From NCBI GenBank assembly GCA_016199745.1, contig JACQFZ010000069.1:1-53527 (forward strand): a stretch of DNA of 53,527 nt, written 5' to 3'. Shown piece by piece: positions 24,904-35,743 of this stretch. The first letter of the stretch is position 1; the number at the start of each line of letters is the position of its first letter. The stretch comes from Gammaproteobacteria bacterium (GTDB lineage Bacteria > Pseudomonadota > Gammaproteobacteria > Acidiferrobacterales > Sulfurifustaceae). The notes below the pieces were generated by a model. The model was not told where the DNA came from, searched no databases, and saw nothing but the letters and a program-made list of their open reading frames with translations. Position numbers and translations under genes: made by a program.

Positions 24904-25374
24904 ATGAACCAAACAACCCAACAAAACGAAAAACGCCATCAAGGCTACAGCTTGCTTGAAATTCTGGTTGCGCTTTTAGTTCTCTCCATTGGATTGCTGG
25001 GTCTTGCAGCTCTCCAAACGATGGGGCTCAAGTTCAATCAGCAGTCCTATCAGCGTACACAAGCAGCCGTGCTGGCTTACGACATCATCGACCGGATTCG
25101 AGCTAATTCCCTAGGCAAAACGGCGGGGTATTACAACAATGTTGCGGCGAACGCTATGCCGTCAGTATCTGGCGGGCAATGCGTGAGTACCGCTTCGCTC
25201 TGCGCTCCCAATCAGCTTGCTGATTACGACGTTGCCTCCTGGAAAAACAATATTACAGCGCTACTGGTGAGTGGCACCGGGGCCGTCAATATCAGCGGCG
25301 CACGCAGTGTCGTGACGATTAAGTGGAGAGAAAACGAAGAAGACATGCAGCTCGACGTAGAGGCAGACCTATGA
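24904..25374 (+). CDS. pilV: Type IV pilus minor pilin PilV
   Basis: 156 aa from the ATG at 24904. The leader is 14 residues, ending HQG/YSLLEILVALLVLSIGLL with Glu5. The next stretch LAALQTMGLKFNQQSYQRTQ and the helix IIDRIRANS are standard for PilV. It helps prime pilus assembly together with FimU/FimT, PilW, PilX, PilE and PilY1. It ends ATGA with a 4-nt overlap to pilW. Confidence 0.93.
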   Translation: MNQTTQQNEKRHQGYSLLEILVALLVLSIGLLGLAALQTMGLKFNQQSYQRTQAAVLAYDIIDRIRANSLGKTAGYYNNVAANAMPSVSGGQCVSTASLCAPNQLADYDVASWKNNITALLVSGTGAVNISGARSVVTIKWRENEEDMQLDVEADL

Positions 25375-26513
25375 TTTCAGCTGACACAAAAAAACCATCA
25401 AACCACCGGTTTCGCCTGCTACATATGCAACCTCGGCGAACATCTTTCGGTTACACGATTGTCGAATTGATGGTCGCCCTAACGATCGGCCTTATCATTT
25501 TGGCAGCTGTATCGAAAATTTTTTCATCGAGCCATTCCACCTATACCCTCGAAGAGGGTTTGGCTCGCACTCAAGAAGCCGGTCGCTTCGCCATGGAATT
25601 CTTGTCGCGCGACCTTCGAATGGCGGGCTATATGGGCTGTAGCAGCTCACTCACCCTTAGCACCCCGGTCAGTCAAACGTGCCCAAGCGGGACGATCTGT
25701 AATCTCGTCAACCCCCCTTCCCAATATTCAAGCTTTAATACTGCAGGAATTACGTCGTATCGCTACACCGGTGCGGGCACATCGGCGAGCGACTGGTCCC
25801 CAAATCTACCGTCCGATTTGTTCCCAACCGTAGACGTTAAGGCCGGTACGGACGTGATCATGGTGCAGTATGCCTCGCAAGGGGGAGCAAATTTAACCGG
25901 TAACAATGTTCCCGATAACGCAAACGTGAAAATTAAAGGCACTGCAACGCTCGCTCCCGACATCAAAGCGGGAGACATTCTGATCGTAACAGACTGCAAA
26001 AATGGAGATGTATTCAAAACTCATCAAGACGGCTGTGGCGGTACTTGCGCGTCGGTTATCACCGTTGCTCATACAACCGGAAACTCGCAAAACAAACTAA
26101 GCCACCGCTACGGCAACAATGCCGAGCTCATGAAGCTCGTAACACACGTTTATTACATAAAAACTAACCCTATAAATAGCCAACCGACACTGTATCGCAA
26201 AGAACTAATAGCGGGTGCTTTGCAATCCCTAGAGCTGGTCGAAGGCATCGAGGAGATGCGGTTTACCTTCGGCGTAGACACTGACGCCACTGCAGACAAC
26301 GTACCGAATGTTTATTTAACGGCCAGCAACGCCAGTGTCGGCGCATGGGACAAAGTAGTCAGCGCGCGACTTGGCCTAGTCGCCCGCACACTTTCGCCGG
26401 CAGATGCGGATATCGATACAAAAACGTACACGCTCGACGGTACGGTCATCGACCCGCCGAACGACAGGTATCGACGCCAATATTTCAGTTCAACCATACA
26501 ACTCCGAAATTGA
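25371..26513 (+). CDS. pilW: Type IV pilus assembly protein PilW
   Basis: 380 aa. The leader is about 27 residues (ending RTSFG/YTIVELMVALTIGLIIL, Glu5 present) and the EAGRFAMEFLSRDLRMAGYMGC stretch, here split at RDLRMAG, is diagnostic for PilW. The C-terminal part is a large beta-rich domain with VEGIEEMRFTFGVDTD and SARLGLVART. The ATG overlaps the stop of pilV (ATGA). It is a minor pilin that joins the tip complex carrying PilY1. Confidence 0.93.
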   Translation: MISADTKKPSNHRFRLLHMQPRRTSFGYTIVELMVALTIGLIILAAVSKIFSSSHSTYTLEEGLARTQEAGRFAMEFLSRDLRMAGYMGCSSSLTLSTPVSQTCPSGTICNLVNPPSQYSSFNTAGITSYRYTGAGTSASDWSPNLPSDLFPTVDVKAGTDVIMVQYASQGGANLTGNNVPDNANVKIKGTATLAPDIKAGDILIVTDCKNGDVFKTHQDGCGGTCASVITVAHTTGNSQNKLSHRYGNNAELMKLVTHVYYIKTNPINSQPTLYRKELIAGALQSLELVEGIEEMRFTFGVDTDATADNVPNVYLTASNASVGAWDKVVSARLGLVARTLSPADADIDTKTYTLDGTVIDPPNDRYRRQYFSSTIQLRN

Positions 26514-26524
26514 GTGAAGTCACC

Positions 26525-27082
26525 ATGCACTTAAAAAATCCGAAGAATCGTCAGCGCGGCTACGTACTAGTCATGGCGCTAGTGCTTCTCACCCTCCTCA
26601 CCATCATGGGTCTTACCGCCATGAGCACTACCACGCTGGAAGAAAAAATGGCGGGGAACATGAAGGACCGCAATCTTGCATTCCAGGCCGCTGAAACGGC
26701 ATTAGTCAGCGGCGAGTCATGGGCCAGGGACCAGCTCAATAAGCCTCCCTTTACTAATTCAAATGGCCTGTATAGCGTCTCGGCGACAACATCGCCGAGA
26801 TGGGATACCGTCAGTTGGTCCTCCGCTTCTTCAGATACGGCTAAGTATCCGTGCAGCCCCACTGTCAGCGCCTCTTGCGGTAGCGGACTTACCAAAGTTT
26901 CTACTCAGCCGAAGTACATCATCGAAGATCTCGGAGAAGTACCGGAAGTTGGAGGCAGCCTCGTCGTGCCTGCGAACTACAAAGGCAAAGGCATAACCGT
27001 ATTGCGAATCACTGGCCGCGGTACCGGCGGTACCGATGCTGCCAAGGTGATGGTGCAGTCCACCTACGCGCGTGAATATTAA
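26525..27082 (+). CDS. pilX: Type IV pilus assembly protein PilX
   Basis: 185 aa. The leader ends NRQRG/YVLVMALVLLTLLTIMGL. Position 5 is Met rather than Glu, which is normal for PilX/GspK-type pilins. The helix continues STTTLEEKMAGNMKDRNLAF and QAAETAL, also typical. The C-terminal domain is small with a Cys pair (YPCSPTVSASCG). It starts 11 bp after pilW. Confidence 0.92.
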   Translation: MHLKNPKNRQRGYVLVMALVLLTLLTIMGLTAMSTTTLEEKMAGNMKDRNLAFQAAETALVSGESWARDQLNKPPFTNSNGLYSVSATTSPRWDTVSWSSASSDTAKYPCSPTVSASCGSGLTKVSTQPKYIIEDLGEVPEVGGSLVVPANYKGKGITVLRITGRGTGGTDAAKVMVQSTYAREY

Positions 27083-27133
27083 TAAGCGCATCGACTTTTA
27101 TTGTTGAGTAACAATAAACTTGGGAGAGCATTC

Positions 27134-30100
27134 ATGAACGGTCTCACCAATATTCGCCGCGAATCGGGTCGATATTTACGCGCGTTACCCAACCAACTTC
27201 GCCGATCCGTTGCACCACTCTTCTGCAAACGCGCAGCGTTAAGCGCAGCCGCGGTCGCTCTATTAACGACCACACACGTCGGCGTCGCCGCGCAGCTATC
27301 GCTTTCCCAAGCGCCGCTATTCGTTACCACATCGGTAGAACCGAATGTCATGCTGCTCATCGATACCTCGGGCAGTATGAACAACGTTATTTGGGCAAGC
27401 GGGTATAACAACACAACCACTTACACGAGCTGGGGGTTCACCTCCACTAATGGAAATATTCACTATTCCAGCATTACCGACTGCACAACCAGCGGCCTCG
27501 CGGGGAAACAAGGCACGGACGGTACTACGACTAAATGTCTTGTGCTACCTGACCCGGTAGGTGGCGGCGCCACTCGTTTTAACGGCAACTATTTAAATTA
27601 CCTCTTCAGTACTTATGCCGACGGCACCAACCTGACGACCGGAACTATTCCGAACGATTATCGAATGAACGTCGCCCGCACTGTGGCGACGAATCTGGTC
27701 ACCAACACTCCCGGTGTCCGCTTCGGTGTATCGCGGTTCTATGGCGACTCATCCCTGGATTATGGCGACGGCGCAACCGTGAGCGCGAGCTGTGGCAGTA
27801 CGGCATTGACCATTACGACTGCGATTAGCGGATACGCTTCTGAAAACAATACTCCGCTGGCAGAAGCGTATTACGAATTAACGCGCTACTTTCGCGGCCT
27901 GTCGAGCTATTATCACGCGAACCTGACATACACGAGTCCACTGCAGTATCGTTGCCAGAAGAACTTCATTATTGTCATTACCGATGGTCTCCCCACGGTC
28001 GACGACAACTTTCCTAGCGACGATCCAGCGGACACCGCCGACACAAGTCATTCACTTCCGGATTGGGACGGACAGGCGCCGACAACAACGGCAGCTCAGT
28101 ATCCGACTTTTCCGCAGTATTCCGACGGCTTCCAAAGCGGAAGCAACTGGGACGAAGGCTACACGCTATATCTCGATGACTTCGCGAAGTTCGGCTACGA
28201 CACGGACTTAATGACCAGCGGCAACGACAATGCGGGGATCAGTTGGAACTCTATCGCGTATCCCAAACAAAATATCGAGACATACACGGTTGGATTCGCT
28301 GCCGCTAACCAAATGCTCGAAGACGCGGCCGCCTATGGCCATGGTACGTACTACACGGCGGACAACAGCAGTCAGCTGACGAACGCCCTATCCGGCGCGC
28401 TAACGGATATCGAAGCAAAAACCGCCAGCGCCGCCGCCGTGGCCGTCAATTCGCGCTCGCTTAACACAAACAGTCACCTGTATCAGGGCCTATTTATCAA
28501 CAATACCTGGAGCGGTGATTTATTGTCGTATGCAATCGATGCGACTGGAACTATCAACTCCACTCCAACCTGGAGCGCAAAATCGCGCCTCGCCAGCGCG
28601 ACCTGGACTAATCGCGCCATCATTACGCGAAATAGCAGTACCGGCATCCCATTTCGCTGGACTATCAGTGGCGCCAACGCCCTATCAAGCAACATGCAAG
28701 CCGTGCTCAATCGCAATCCGGCCACTTCTACGACTGACGCCTACGGCACCGACCGACTTGAATTCCTTCGCGGAAACGCGGCTCAAGAAGGAGCAGGGAC
28801 GGCGCCGAGCTTCCGCACTCGAACCGGCGGATTCAAATTAGGCGACATCGCCAATTCCGCTCCTCTTTATATCGGCTCACCGGTTTTTGTCGCCAACATC
28901 GAAGACGTGGCGCATTCGACGTTCCGGGATGACTACAGCGACCGTCGGGAGATGGTCTACGTCGGCGCAAACGATGGGATGTTTCATGGCTTCGATGCCG
29001 ATACCGGCGACGAAAAGATCGCTTACGTACCGTCGTTCATTTTTAACGACACTACGACCCCCGCCAATCCCAATTACAACAACGGCGTACATCATTTAAC
29101 CAACCCGACTTATAGCCATCGGTATTACGTCGATGCTTCACCGACGGCCGCCGATGCCTACGGCATATTCACCAACGTATCGGGACAATGTACAACGGGT
29201 TGCTGGCGGACCGTTTTAATAGGCGGCGTCGGCGGCGGTGGTAAAGGCTATTTCGCGCTCGACATTACCGATCCGGACGGCGGTGTTTCGCCGACCTTAA
29301 CACTGGCATTTTCAGAAAATAACGCATCTCGAATTTCGTTATGGGAATTCACCGATAGTGCATCCGGCGATATGGGCTACACATACGGTGAAGCCACTAT
29401 CACTAAAGTTCGCACCAGCAGCTCGACTACCGTATGGGCCGCGGTCTTCGGCAACGGTTACAACAGCATCAATGAAAGAGCTTATCTTTACGTCGTCAAT
29501 GCCGTCACCGGCGCACAGATCGCAAAAATCCTGTTGCCGGATCCGGTCGCAGACGCCGCTTATCCCGGAACCAAATATGCCAACGGTCTTTCCACACCGG
29601 CGATCGTCGATAAGGATGAGGACTACGTTGCCGATTATGTTTATGCCGGCGACCTTAAGGGCAACCTTTGGAAAATCGACCTGACGGACAACGATCCGAC
29701 GAAATGGGATTCGTACTATCAATCGGGAAACGGCGCGAGTCAGAAACCTGCGCCGATGTATACCGCCCAGGATAGCGCTGGTAATCGTCTGCCTATCACC
29801 GCGCGTCCCGAAATCGGACTTCATCCCACCGGCGAAGTAGGCTTCATGGCGTACTTTGGCACGGGTCGCTATATCGCGACGACCGACAGTAACCCCAACG
29901 CTCCGCCGGACGGCAGCGTCTCAGGCACGCCGATCGACAATAGTTTCAACGGCGTTTGGGATCCCGATAACAGCACGAGCGCCGCTACCACAGGGGCGGT
30001 AGCATCCAGTCGATTAAGAACACAAACGCTATCGACGCAAACGGTCTCCGGCCAAACGGTTCGCGTTGTTAGCAACAATACCATCTCTGGCTGGGGCAGC

Positions 30101-30553
30101 AGCGGAACCGCCTGCAACTCCGGCGGCAACTGCATGGGATGGACGCTGGATTTACTCGCGACCGGCGAACGCTCGGTTTCAAAACCGGTACTGCTAGGCG
30201 GTGCAACACCACGCATTATCTTCACCACTCTTATTCCCGATTCGACACCCTGTAATTTCGGTGGAACCGGCTGGTTGATGGAGTTGAATCCCACTAATGG
30301 TGGCAAACTGGCCAAAGCTGTCTTTGATTTAGACAACAATGGCATTATCGACAGCAATGACGAATATCTGGGTGGTTCTGTCGCCGGTATTAATCCGGAC
30401 AACGGCATCCTGCCCGACCCGGTCATCATGCGTGACAGCCCCAAAGGCAAAGACTTAAAACTTCTGGCTGGATCAAAAGGGGCGGTGGTCGCCGTCAAGA
30501 ACTACGTCGGGAAAATATCGGGCGGCCGTCAATCCTGGCGCCAGCTTCAATAA
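27134..30553 (+). CDS. pilY1: Type IV pilus tip adhesin PilY1
   Basis: 1139 aa from the ATG at 27134 (GGGAG 8 bp upstream). The N-terminal half holds a von Willebrand A-like domain starting at LLIDTSGSMNN (MIDAS, near residue 75) with VITDGLPTVDDN. The C-terminal half is the PilY1 beta-propeller, with VYVGANDGMFHGFDADTGDE and GGVGGGGKGYFALD. A calcium loop DKDEDYVADY lies near residue 826 and a second EF-like loop DLDNNGIIDSND near residue 1065. PilY1 acts in adhesion, surface sensing and pilus priming. Its signal region is long (about 60 residues with TTHVGVAA before the mature end). It lies within the minor pilin operon. Confidence 0.95.
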   Translation: MNGLTNIRRESGRYLRALPNQLRRSVAPLFCKRAALSAAAVALLTTTHVGVAAQLSLSQAPLFVTTSVEPNVMLLIDTSGSMNNVIWASGYNNTTTYTSWGFTSTNGNIHYSSITDCTTSGLAGKQGTDGTTTKCLVLPDPVGGGATRFNGNYLNYLFSTYADGTNLTTGTIPNDYRMNVARTVATNLVTNTPGVRFGVSRFYGDSSLDYGDGATVSASCGSTALTITTAISGYASENNTPLAEAYYELTRYFRGLSSYYHANLTYTSPLQYRCQKNFIIVITDGLPTVDDNFPSDDPADTADTSHSLPDWDGQAPTTTAAQYPTFPQYSDGFQSGSNWDEGYTLYLDDFAKFGYDTDLMTSGNDNAGISWNSIAYPKQNIETYTVGFAAANQMLEDAAAYGHGTYYTADNSSQLTNALSGALTDIEAKTASAAAVAVNSRSLNTNSHLYQGLFINNTWSGDLLSYAIDATGTINSTPTWSAKSRLASATWTNRAIITRNSSTGIPFRWTISGANALSSNMQAVLNRNPATSTTDAYGTDRLEFLRGNAAQEGAGTAPSFRTRTGGFKLGDIANSAPLYIGSPVFVANIEDVAHSTFRDDYSDRREMVYVGANDGMFHGFDADTGDEKIAYVPSFIFNDTTTPANPNYNNGVHHLTNPTYSHRYYVDASPTAADAYGIFTNVSGQCTTGCWRTVLIGGVGGGGKGYFALDITDPDGGVSPTLTLAFSENNASRISLWEFTDSASGDMGYTYGEATITKVRTSSSTTVWAAVFGNGYNSINERAYLYVVNAVTGAQIAKILLPDPVADAAYPGTKYANGLSTPAIVDKDEDYVADYVYAGDLKGNLWKIDLTDNDPTKWDSYYQSGNGASQKPAPMYTAQDSAGNRLPITARPEIGLHPTGEVGFMAYFGTGRYIATTDSNPNAPPDGSVSGTPIDNSFNGVWDPDNSTSAATTGAVASSRLRTQTLSTQTVSGQTVRVVSNNTISGWGSSGTACNSGGNCMGWTLDLLATGERSVSKPVLLGGATPRIIFTTLIPDSTPCNFGGTGWLMELNPTNGGKLAKAVFDLDNNGIIDSNDEYLGGSVAGINPDNGILPDPVIMRDSPKGKDLKLLAGSKGAVVAVKNYVGKISGGRQSWRQLQ

Positions 30554-30584
30554 GCAGAATCGTTGCTAGCGGAGGGTACCCATC

Positions 30585-30908
30585 ATGAACAGATTGTCGA
30601 TGATCGTCGCACTACTGTTGGTCTGCGGGTCCAGCAATGGCGTTTATGCTGCACAAACTGTCGCGCACAGCGCGTCCCGGTTCAGTATGAGTGGCACCGT
30701 TCGTAGCGTCGATGCGGCACACGAACAAATATCCATCAATGACCGGCGCTACCGTCTTGCGTCGACACTGCGCGTTTACCTTCCCGACGGTAAACCTGCA
30801 TCAGTCGATATTCTCCAGCACGAAAAGCGTATTCGTTTTAACACCCAGATGAATAGCGCGACGGGCGAGTTATATATCACCGAAATCCAAATCGTCCCGA
30901 TCAACTAA
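30585..30908 (+). CDS. pilY2: Small secreted PilY2-like protein
   Basis: 107 aa. A signal peptide (MIVALLLVCGSSNGVYA, cleavage near residue 22) precedes a small beta-rich domain with SGTVRSVDAAHEQISINDRR and YLPDGKPASVDIL. It lies between pilY1 and pilE exactly where PilY2 is found in Pseudomonas. The assignment is mainly by position, size and secretion. GGAGGG stands 9 bp before the ATG. Confidence 0.6.
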   Translation: MNRLSMIVALLLVCGSSNGVYAAQTVAHSASRFSMSGTVRSVDAAHEQISINDRRYRLASTLRVYLPDGKPASVDILQHEKRIRFNTQMNSATGELYITEIQIVPIN

Positions 30909-30931
30909 TAACTAGAGCCGGGAGAAGAGCA

Positions 30932-31429
30932 ATGCGAGCGCGCGGTTTTACGTTAATCGAGCTCATGATCGTCGTCGTCATTATCGGCATTCTTGCCAGT
31001 ATTGCTTATCCAGGCTACACCACGTTCATGACCCAAGGGCGCCGGTCTGATGCACACACAGCGCTTTTGCGAATAACAGACGTACAGGAGAAATTCTTTA
31101 CCCGCTGTAATAGTTATGCGTCTTCATTGACCGCCACACGAGACTGCGCGAACTTAGGATTGGGGATGACGCAGCTTTCACCCGATCATCACTACTTCCT
31201 CAGTCTTATAACGGGCGTGGTTCAATCCGGCGGAGCTATCGCCAGCAACTGCTCGACCATCAATTGCGGGTTCACCGCGATTGCCAATCCGAGCGGCACC
31301 GGAGTTACCGGCCGCCAGCCGGCCAGTGACGGCTGCTTCGGTATTACTTCCAAAGGCGACAAATTCTTCGATAAAAATTGCGACGGCGATTACAACGACG
31401 CCAATGATCGCAGCAAGTGGGCGAATTAA
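30932..31429 (+). CDS. pilE: Type IV minor pilin PilE
   Basis: 165 aa with a very short leader (MRARG) and the pilin start [43 protein letters not shown], here read in parts, is typical of PilE. There are several Cys pairs (RCNSY, RDCANLG, NCSTINCGF). It ends the minor pilin operon. GGGAGAAGAG stands just before the ATG. The convergent ispH begins 14 bp after its stop, with no clear terminator between them. Confidence 0.92.
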   Translation: MRARGFTLIELMIVVVIIGILASIAYPGYTTFMTQGRRSDAHTALLRITDVQEKFFTRCNSYASSLTATRDCANLGLGMTQLSPDHHYFLSLITGVVQSGGAIASNCSTINCGFTAIANPSGTGVTGRQPASDGCFGITSKGDKFFDKNCDGDYNDANDRSKWAN

Positions 31430-31443
31430 GGAAGGTTAATCGA

Positions 31444-32367
31444 CTAACTGCGCAGCGCCCGGGGAACCGGGAACACCACTCCTTCATTGCCTTGATCGGC
31501 ACCGGACACCACCGACGCGCCCCACTCCGTCAGCCGGGCCACGACCTGCTGAACTAAAACCTCCGGCGCCGACGCACCCGCCGTCAAACCAATCCTAGAA
31601 GCACCTTCTAACCACTCGCGCCGTATATCTTCAGGGCCATCGATCATATAAGCGCGTGCGCCCAAGGATTCGGCGACTTCCCGCAGTCGATTAGAGTTGG
31701 AGCTGTTGCGCGAACCAACGACGAGAAAAACTTCACAGTTGCCAGCGAGTTGCTTAACCGCATCCTGCCGATTTTGCGTTGCATAACAGATGTCGTCGCG
31801 CTTCGGCCCCTGAATCGCCGGGAAGCGAACGTGGAGCGCATCGACGATTTTCTTGGTGTCGTCGACCGACAGCGTCGTTTGGGTAACGTAACCGAGATTT
31901 TGCGGATCGCGTACCTGCAACTTCGCGACGTCATCGACTGTTTGGATGAGATAAATTCCATCGTTCACTTGACCCATCGTGCCTTCGACTTCCGGATGAC
32001 CGGCATGGCCGATGAGAACGAGCTCGGTGCCGTGTTTACGGTGCCGAACGACTTCCATGTGAACCTTAGTCACCAGCGGACAGGTAGCATCGAACACGCG
32101 CAGGCCGCGATTGCGCGCCTGCGCTTGTACGGCGCGGGATACACCGTGCGCGCTAAAAATAACTGTGGCGCCGTCCGGCACCTGATCCAGTTCATCGACG
32201 AATACAGCACCCTTGGCGCGCAGATCGTCGACCACGAAGCGGTTGTGCACGACTTCATGGCGCACATAAATCGGCGCGCCGAACAACTCGAGCGCGCGCT
32301 CAACGATCTCGATCGCGCGGTCGACACCGGCACAGAAACCTCTGGGGCTGGCTAGATAAACTTGCAT
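31444..32367 (-). CDS. ispH: 4-hydroxy-3-methylbut-2-enyl diphosphate reductase
   Basis: 307 aa from the ATG at 32367; the ATG at 32376 would add three residues. The three Cys ligands of the iron-sulfur cluster are present: [10 protein letters not shown] near residue 12, DATCPLV near 95 and [11 protein letters not shown] near 195. It makes IPP and DMAPP in the last step of the MEP pathway. It follows lspA on the minus strand, as in many gammaproteobacteria, though the fkpB often found between them is absent here. Confidence 0.96.
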   Translation of the reverse strand: MQVYLASPRGFCAGVDRAIEIVERALELFGAPIYVRHEVVHNRFVVDDLRAKGAVFVDELDQVPDGATVIFSAHGVSRAVQAQARNRGLRVFDATCPLVTKVHMEVVRHRKHGTELVLIGHAGHPEVEGTMGQVNDGIYLIQTVDDVAKLQVRDPQNLGYVTQTTLSVDDTKKIVDALHVRFPAIQGPKRDDICYATQNRQDAVKQLAGNCEVFLVVGSRNSSNSNRLREVAESLGARAYMIDGPEDIRREWLEGASRIGLTAGASAPEVLVQQVVARLTEWGASVVSGADQGNEGVVFPVPRALRS

Positions 32368-32405
32368 GGGCGGCATAATACGCAGGAAAACGACGGTTTA
32401 CGAAC

Positions 32406-32897
32406 CTAGGATTCGGCGTGGCGCTTGCGTGTGCCAATACCGAAGGCATCAAGGATCAACAACGCGGCACCGATGGTAATCGCCGAGTCAGCGACGTTAA
32501 ACGCCGGCCAATGCCAGGTTTTATAGTAAATGTCGATGAAATCGATCACATGGCCGTGTATGAATCGGTCGATCAAATTACCCAAGGCGCCGCCGAGGAT
32601 CAGCGACAAACCGATAGCGACGCTACGCTCGGCGGCGCTCAGCCGGTTTAGCAGATAAAAAATGATAGCGGTCGCAACGAGTGCAATGACCACGAAAAAG
32701 ACATTCTGCCAACCCTCGGCGCTGTTCAAGAAACCGAAGGCGGCACCACGGTTGAAAACGAGCGTGAGATTCAGGAACGGTGCGACCGCCACTTCGGCAT
32801 GACGCAGCAAATACTTCAGTGCCACCCATTTGCTGAGCTGATCAAAGACGATAATAGCCGCCGAGATCCAGAGGAAACGAAACGCCACGCGACGCAT
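32406..32897 (-). CDS. lspA: Lipoprotein signal peptidase (signal peptidase II)
   Basis: 163 aa with four membrane segments. The catalytic Asp pair lies in GGALGNLIDRFIHGHVIDFID, here read up to VIDF, and FNVADSAITIG. It cleaves the signal peptide of diacylglyceryl prolipoproteins in the inner membrane. The start is 2 bp after the ileS stop, so both are made from one transcript with ispH. Confidence 0.96.
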   Translation of the reverse strand: MRRVAFRFLWISAAIIVFDQLSKWVALKYLLRHAEVAVAPFLNLTLVFNRGAAFGFLNSAEGWQNVFFVVIALVATAIIFYLLNRLSAAERSVAIGLSLILGGALGNLIDRFIHGHVIDFIDIYYKTWHWPAFNVADSAITIGAALLILDAFGIGTRKRHAES

Positions 32898-32899
32898 AG

Positions 32900-35707
32900 T
32901 TAGGTCACTCCGAATGCGTTTTCAATGCAACGCCCACAAATCAATGGATGATCGGCGTGGGAGCCAACGTCTTCCCGATGATGCCAACAACGCACACACT
33001 TCGCATATCCCGACGGTGTCACCTTAATATACAAATCGGGGTGTTCCGTTGCCGTGCTGCTCATCGTACGCTCGGCCAATGGATGCAGTCGCGCATACGA
33101 GCTGATAAAGATAAAGCGCAAGTCATCGCCAAAACTGCCCAACTGCTTAAGCACGACATCGCTGCAATAGAGATCGACTTCGGCATCCAACGACGAGCCG
33201 ATATCGCCGGCGACCCGCAACTTCTCGAGCTCGCGGCTAACCGCTTGCCGCACATTCAGCACCAACTCCCACTGCTCCAGTGTCAATTCGTCTTTTCTTA
33301 AACTATCCAGCGCCGGCAAGCTGTACCACTGTTCCAAGAACACAGAGTCGCTGCGCTGCCCAGGCAAGTACGACCAAATCTCTTCGGCCGTGAAGCTCAG
33401 GATCGGTGCGAGCCAGCGTACGACCGCCTCGAGCATGTGATACATCGCCGTCTGCGCCGAACGCCGGCCTAGTGACGTGCGCGGCATGGTGTACATGCCG
33501 TCCTTCCGCACATCGAGATAAAAACCGCCAAGCTCGATAACGCAGAACTGATGCACCTTTTGATAGATCAGATGGAAGTTATAAGAGTCGTAGGCCTCGA
33601 TCACTTCCCGCTGCAACTGCGCCGCCTTCCGCAATACCCAACGATCGAGCGCCAGTAATTCTTCGGGCGGCAACGCTTGCGACGGATCGAAACCGTCGAG
33701 GTTTGCCAGTAAGTAGCGCGCGGTATTACGAATACGCCGATAGGAATCGCCCATGCGCGCGAGGATCTCTTCCGAGATGCTCATCTCGCCACGGTAGTCA
33801 GTGGAAGCGACCCACAAACGCATGATGTCGGCGCCGAGCGTCTTGATAACCTTCTGCAGCCCGCCCATATCGTTGCCGAGCGACTTCGAAATTTTCCGGC
33901 CCTTAGTGTCGACGGTGAAGCCATGGGTCAACACTTCACGATACGGCGCACGGCCTTTCATGGCGACCGAGGTCAACAGCGACGATTGAAACCAACCGCG
34001 ATGCTGATCCGAACCTTCGAGATACATATTCGCCGGCCACTGCAGACCGTCTCGCTGCTCGAGCACACAAGCATGCGTTACGCCCGAATCGAACCAAACA
34101 TCGAGCGTGTCCTTCACCTTTTCATATTGCGCGGCATCGGCACCGAGCAGATCGTCTGCCGTTAGCTCAAACCAGGCGTCGATACCTTTCTGTTCAACGC
34201 GCTGTGCCACCGCTTCGATCAGCTTGGCGGTATCGGGATGGAGCTTGCCGGTTTCTTTATGCACGAACAGTGCGATCGGCACGCCCCAGGCACGCTGGCG
34301 CGAGATACACCAATCCGGACGCCCGTCGACCATGCTGTCGATGCGCGCTTGGCCCCAATTCGGAATCCATTTCGTATCGCGGATCGCCTGCATGGCATTG
34401 TCGCGCAATTTTTCCATGCCGATAAACCACTGCGACGTGGCGCGGAAAATAATCGGCGTCTTGTGGCGCCAGCAGTGTGGATAGCTGTGGTTAAGCGCCG
34501 CCGCATGTACCAATTTGCCGTTGGTCTTAAGGACTTCGATCACATGGTCGTTCGCCTTGAAGACGTGCTCACCGGCGAAGATCTCGGTACTCGGCAAAAA
34601 TTTACCGTCGCCGCCGACCGGATTGTCAATCGCCAAACCGTAGTGCCGACCGACGATAAAGTCTTCGAGACCATGGCCTGGTGCCGTATGCACTGCACCG
34701 GTACCGGTCTCTGTCGTTACATGATTACCGAGCACGATCGGTACTTCGCGCCCGTAAAACGGATGTTTGAGCTTCACGCCTTCAAAGGCGGCGCCCGGCG
34801 CGCGGCCAACAACACGGTAATCGTCGATGCCGTAACGCCCCATGACGTCTTTAAGCAGGGCGTCAGCAATTAGCAGGCGCTCGTGACCAACGTTACCGAC
34901 ATACTGCACCAGCACGTAATCGAGAGTCGGGTGTAGCGCGACTGCTTGATTCGCCGGCAGGGTCCATGGGGTCGTCGTCCAGATGACGACATTGACCGGC
35001 CCTTCGCCTTTACCGCCGCCATCGACGCGCGACGAGAAATCCGCTTCATCGACGACCGTAAAGCGCACGTCGATCGCCGGAGAGGTACGTTCCTGATATT
35101 CGACCTCGGCCTCGGCCAACGCCGAACCGCAATCGATACACCAATGCACCGGCTTGAAACCTTGATACACATGACCGCCGGCGACGATGCGGCCGAGCGC
35201 GCGAATGATGTCGGCCTCGAACCGGTAGTCCATCGTCAAATAAGGTTTACGCCAATCACCGAACACACCCAAGCGAATGAAATCGTCACGCTGACGATCC
35301 ACCTGCGCCGCCGCGTATTCGCGGCAAGCGGCGCGGAACTTGGAGGCATCGACTTGCACGCCGGCCTTACCGATTTTCTTTTCGACCGCGTGCTCGATCG
35401 GCAAGCCATGGCAATCCCAACCGGGCACGTACGGCGCGTCGAAGCCGCTCAACGTCTTCGACTTAATGATGATGTCTTTCAGAATTTTGTTCAGCGCATG
35501 ACCGATATGGATGTCGCCGTTCGCATACGGCGGCCCGTCGTGCAGAAGGTATTTCGGCCGACCAGCGCCGGTGGCGCGCAATTTGGCGTATAGCCCGATC
35601 GACTCCCAGCGCTTGAGAGACTCTGGCTCGCGGTTGGCGAGGTTGGCCTTCATCGGAAAATCCGTGCGCGGCAGATTGAGCGTGTTCTTATAATCGCTTG
35701 TGGTCAT
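32900..35707 (-). CDS. ileS: Isoleucine-tRNA ligase
   Basis: 935 aa, close to 938 in E. coli. The HIGH motif is at residues 67-70 ([11 protein letters not shown]) and the KMSKS loop is KISKSLGND near residue 605. An editing domain lies between them (residues ~200-390). The C-terminal zinc finger [12 protein letters not shown] with CGRC near the end is present. It charges tRNA-Ile. It is followed by lspA and ispH and preceded by ribF 36 bp upstream, the common ribF-ileS-lspA-ispH order. Confidence 0.98.
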   Translation of the reverse strand: MTTSDYKNTLNLPRTDFPMKANLANREPESLKRWESIGLYAKLRATGAGRPKYLLHDGPPYANGDIHIGHALNKILKDIIIKSKTLSGFDAPYVPGWDCHGLPIEHAVEKKIGKAGVQVDASKFRAACREYAAAQVDRQRDDFIRLGVFGDWRKPYLTMDYRFEADIIRALGRIVAGGHVYQGFKPVHWCIDCGSALAEAEVEYQERTSPAIDVRFTVVDEADFSSRVDGGGKGEGPVNVVIWTTTPWTLPANQAVALHPTLDYVLVQYVGNVGHERLLIADALLKDVMGRYGIDDYRVVGRAPGAAFEGVKLKHPFYGREVPIVLGNHVTTETGTGAVHTAPGHGLEDFIVGRHYGLAIDNPVGGDGKFLPSTEIFAGEHVFKANDHVIEVLKTNGKLVHAAALNHSYPHCWRHKTPIIFRATSQWFIGMEKLRDNAMQAIRDTKWIPNWGQARIDSMVDGRPDWCISRQRAWGVPIALFVHKETGKLHPDTAKLIEAVAQRVEQKGIDAWFELTADDLLGADAAQYEKVKDTLDVWFDSGVTHACVLEQRDGLQWPANMYLEGSDQHRGWFQSSLLTSVAMKGRAPYREVLTHGFTVDTKGRKISKSLGNDMGGLQKVIKTLGADIMRLWVASTDYRGEMSISEEILARMGDSYRRIRNTARYLLANLDGFDPSQALPPEELLALDRWVLRKAAQLQREVIEAYDSYNFHLIYQKVHQFCVIELGGFYLDVRKDGMYTMPRTSLGRRSAQTAMYHMLEAVVRWLAPILSFTAEEIWSYLPGQRSDSVFLEQWYSLPALDSLRKDELTLEQWELVLNVRQAVSRELEKLRVAGDIGSSLDAEVDLYCSDVVLKQLGSFGDDLRFIFISSYARLHPLAERTMSSTATEHPDLYIKVTPSGYAKCVRCWHHREDVGSHADHPLICGRCIENAFGVT

Positions 35708-35743
35708 TACGTAGCACTCACCTAAAGGCTCGGTTCGTCGCGG

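Noticed and set aside
34238-34873. 211-aa plus-strand ORF inside ileS
   Set aside because: Antisense shadow of ileS with no motif.
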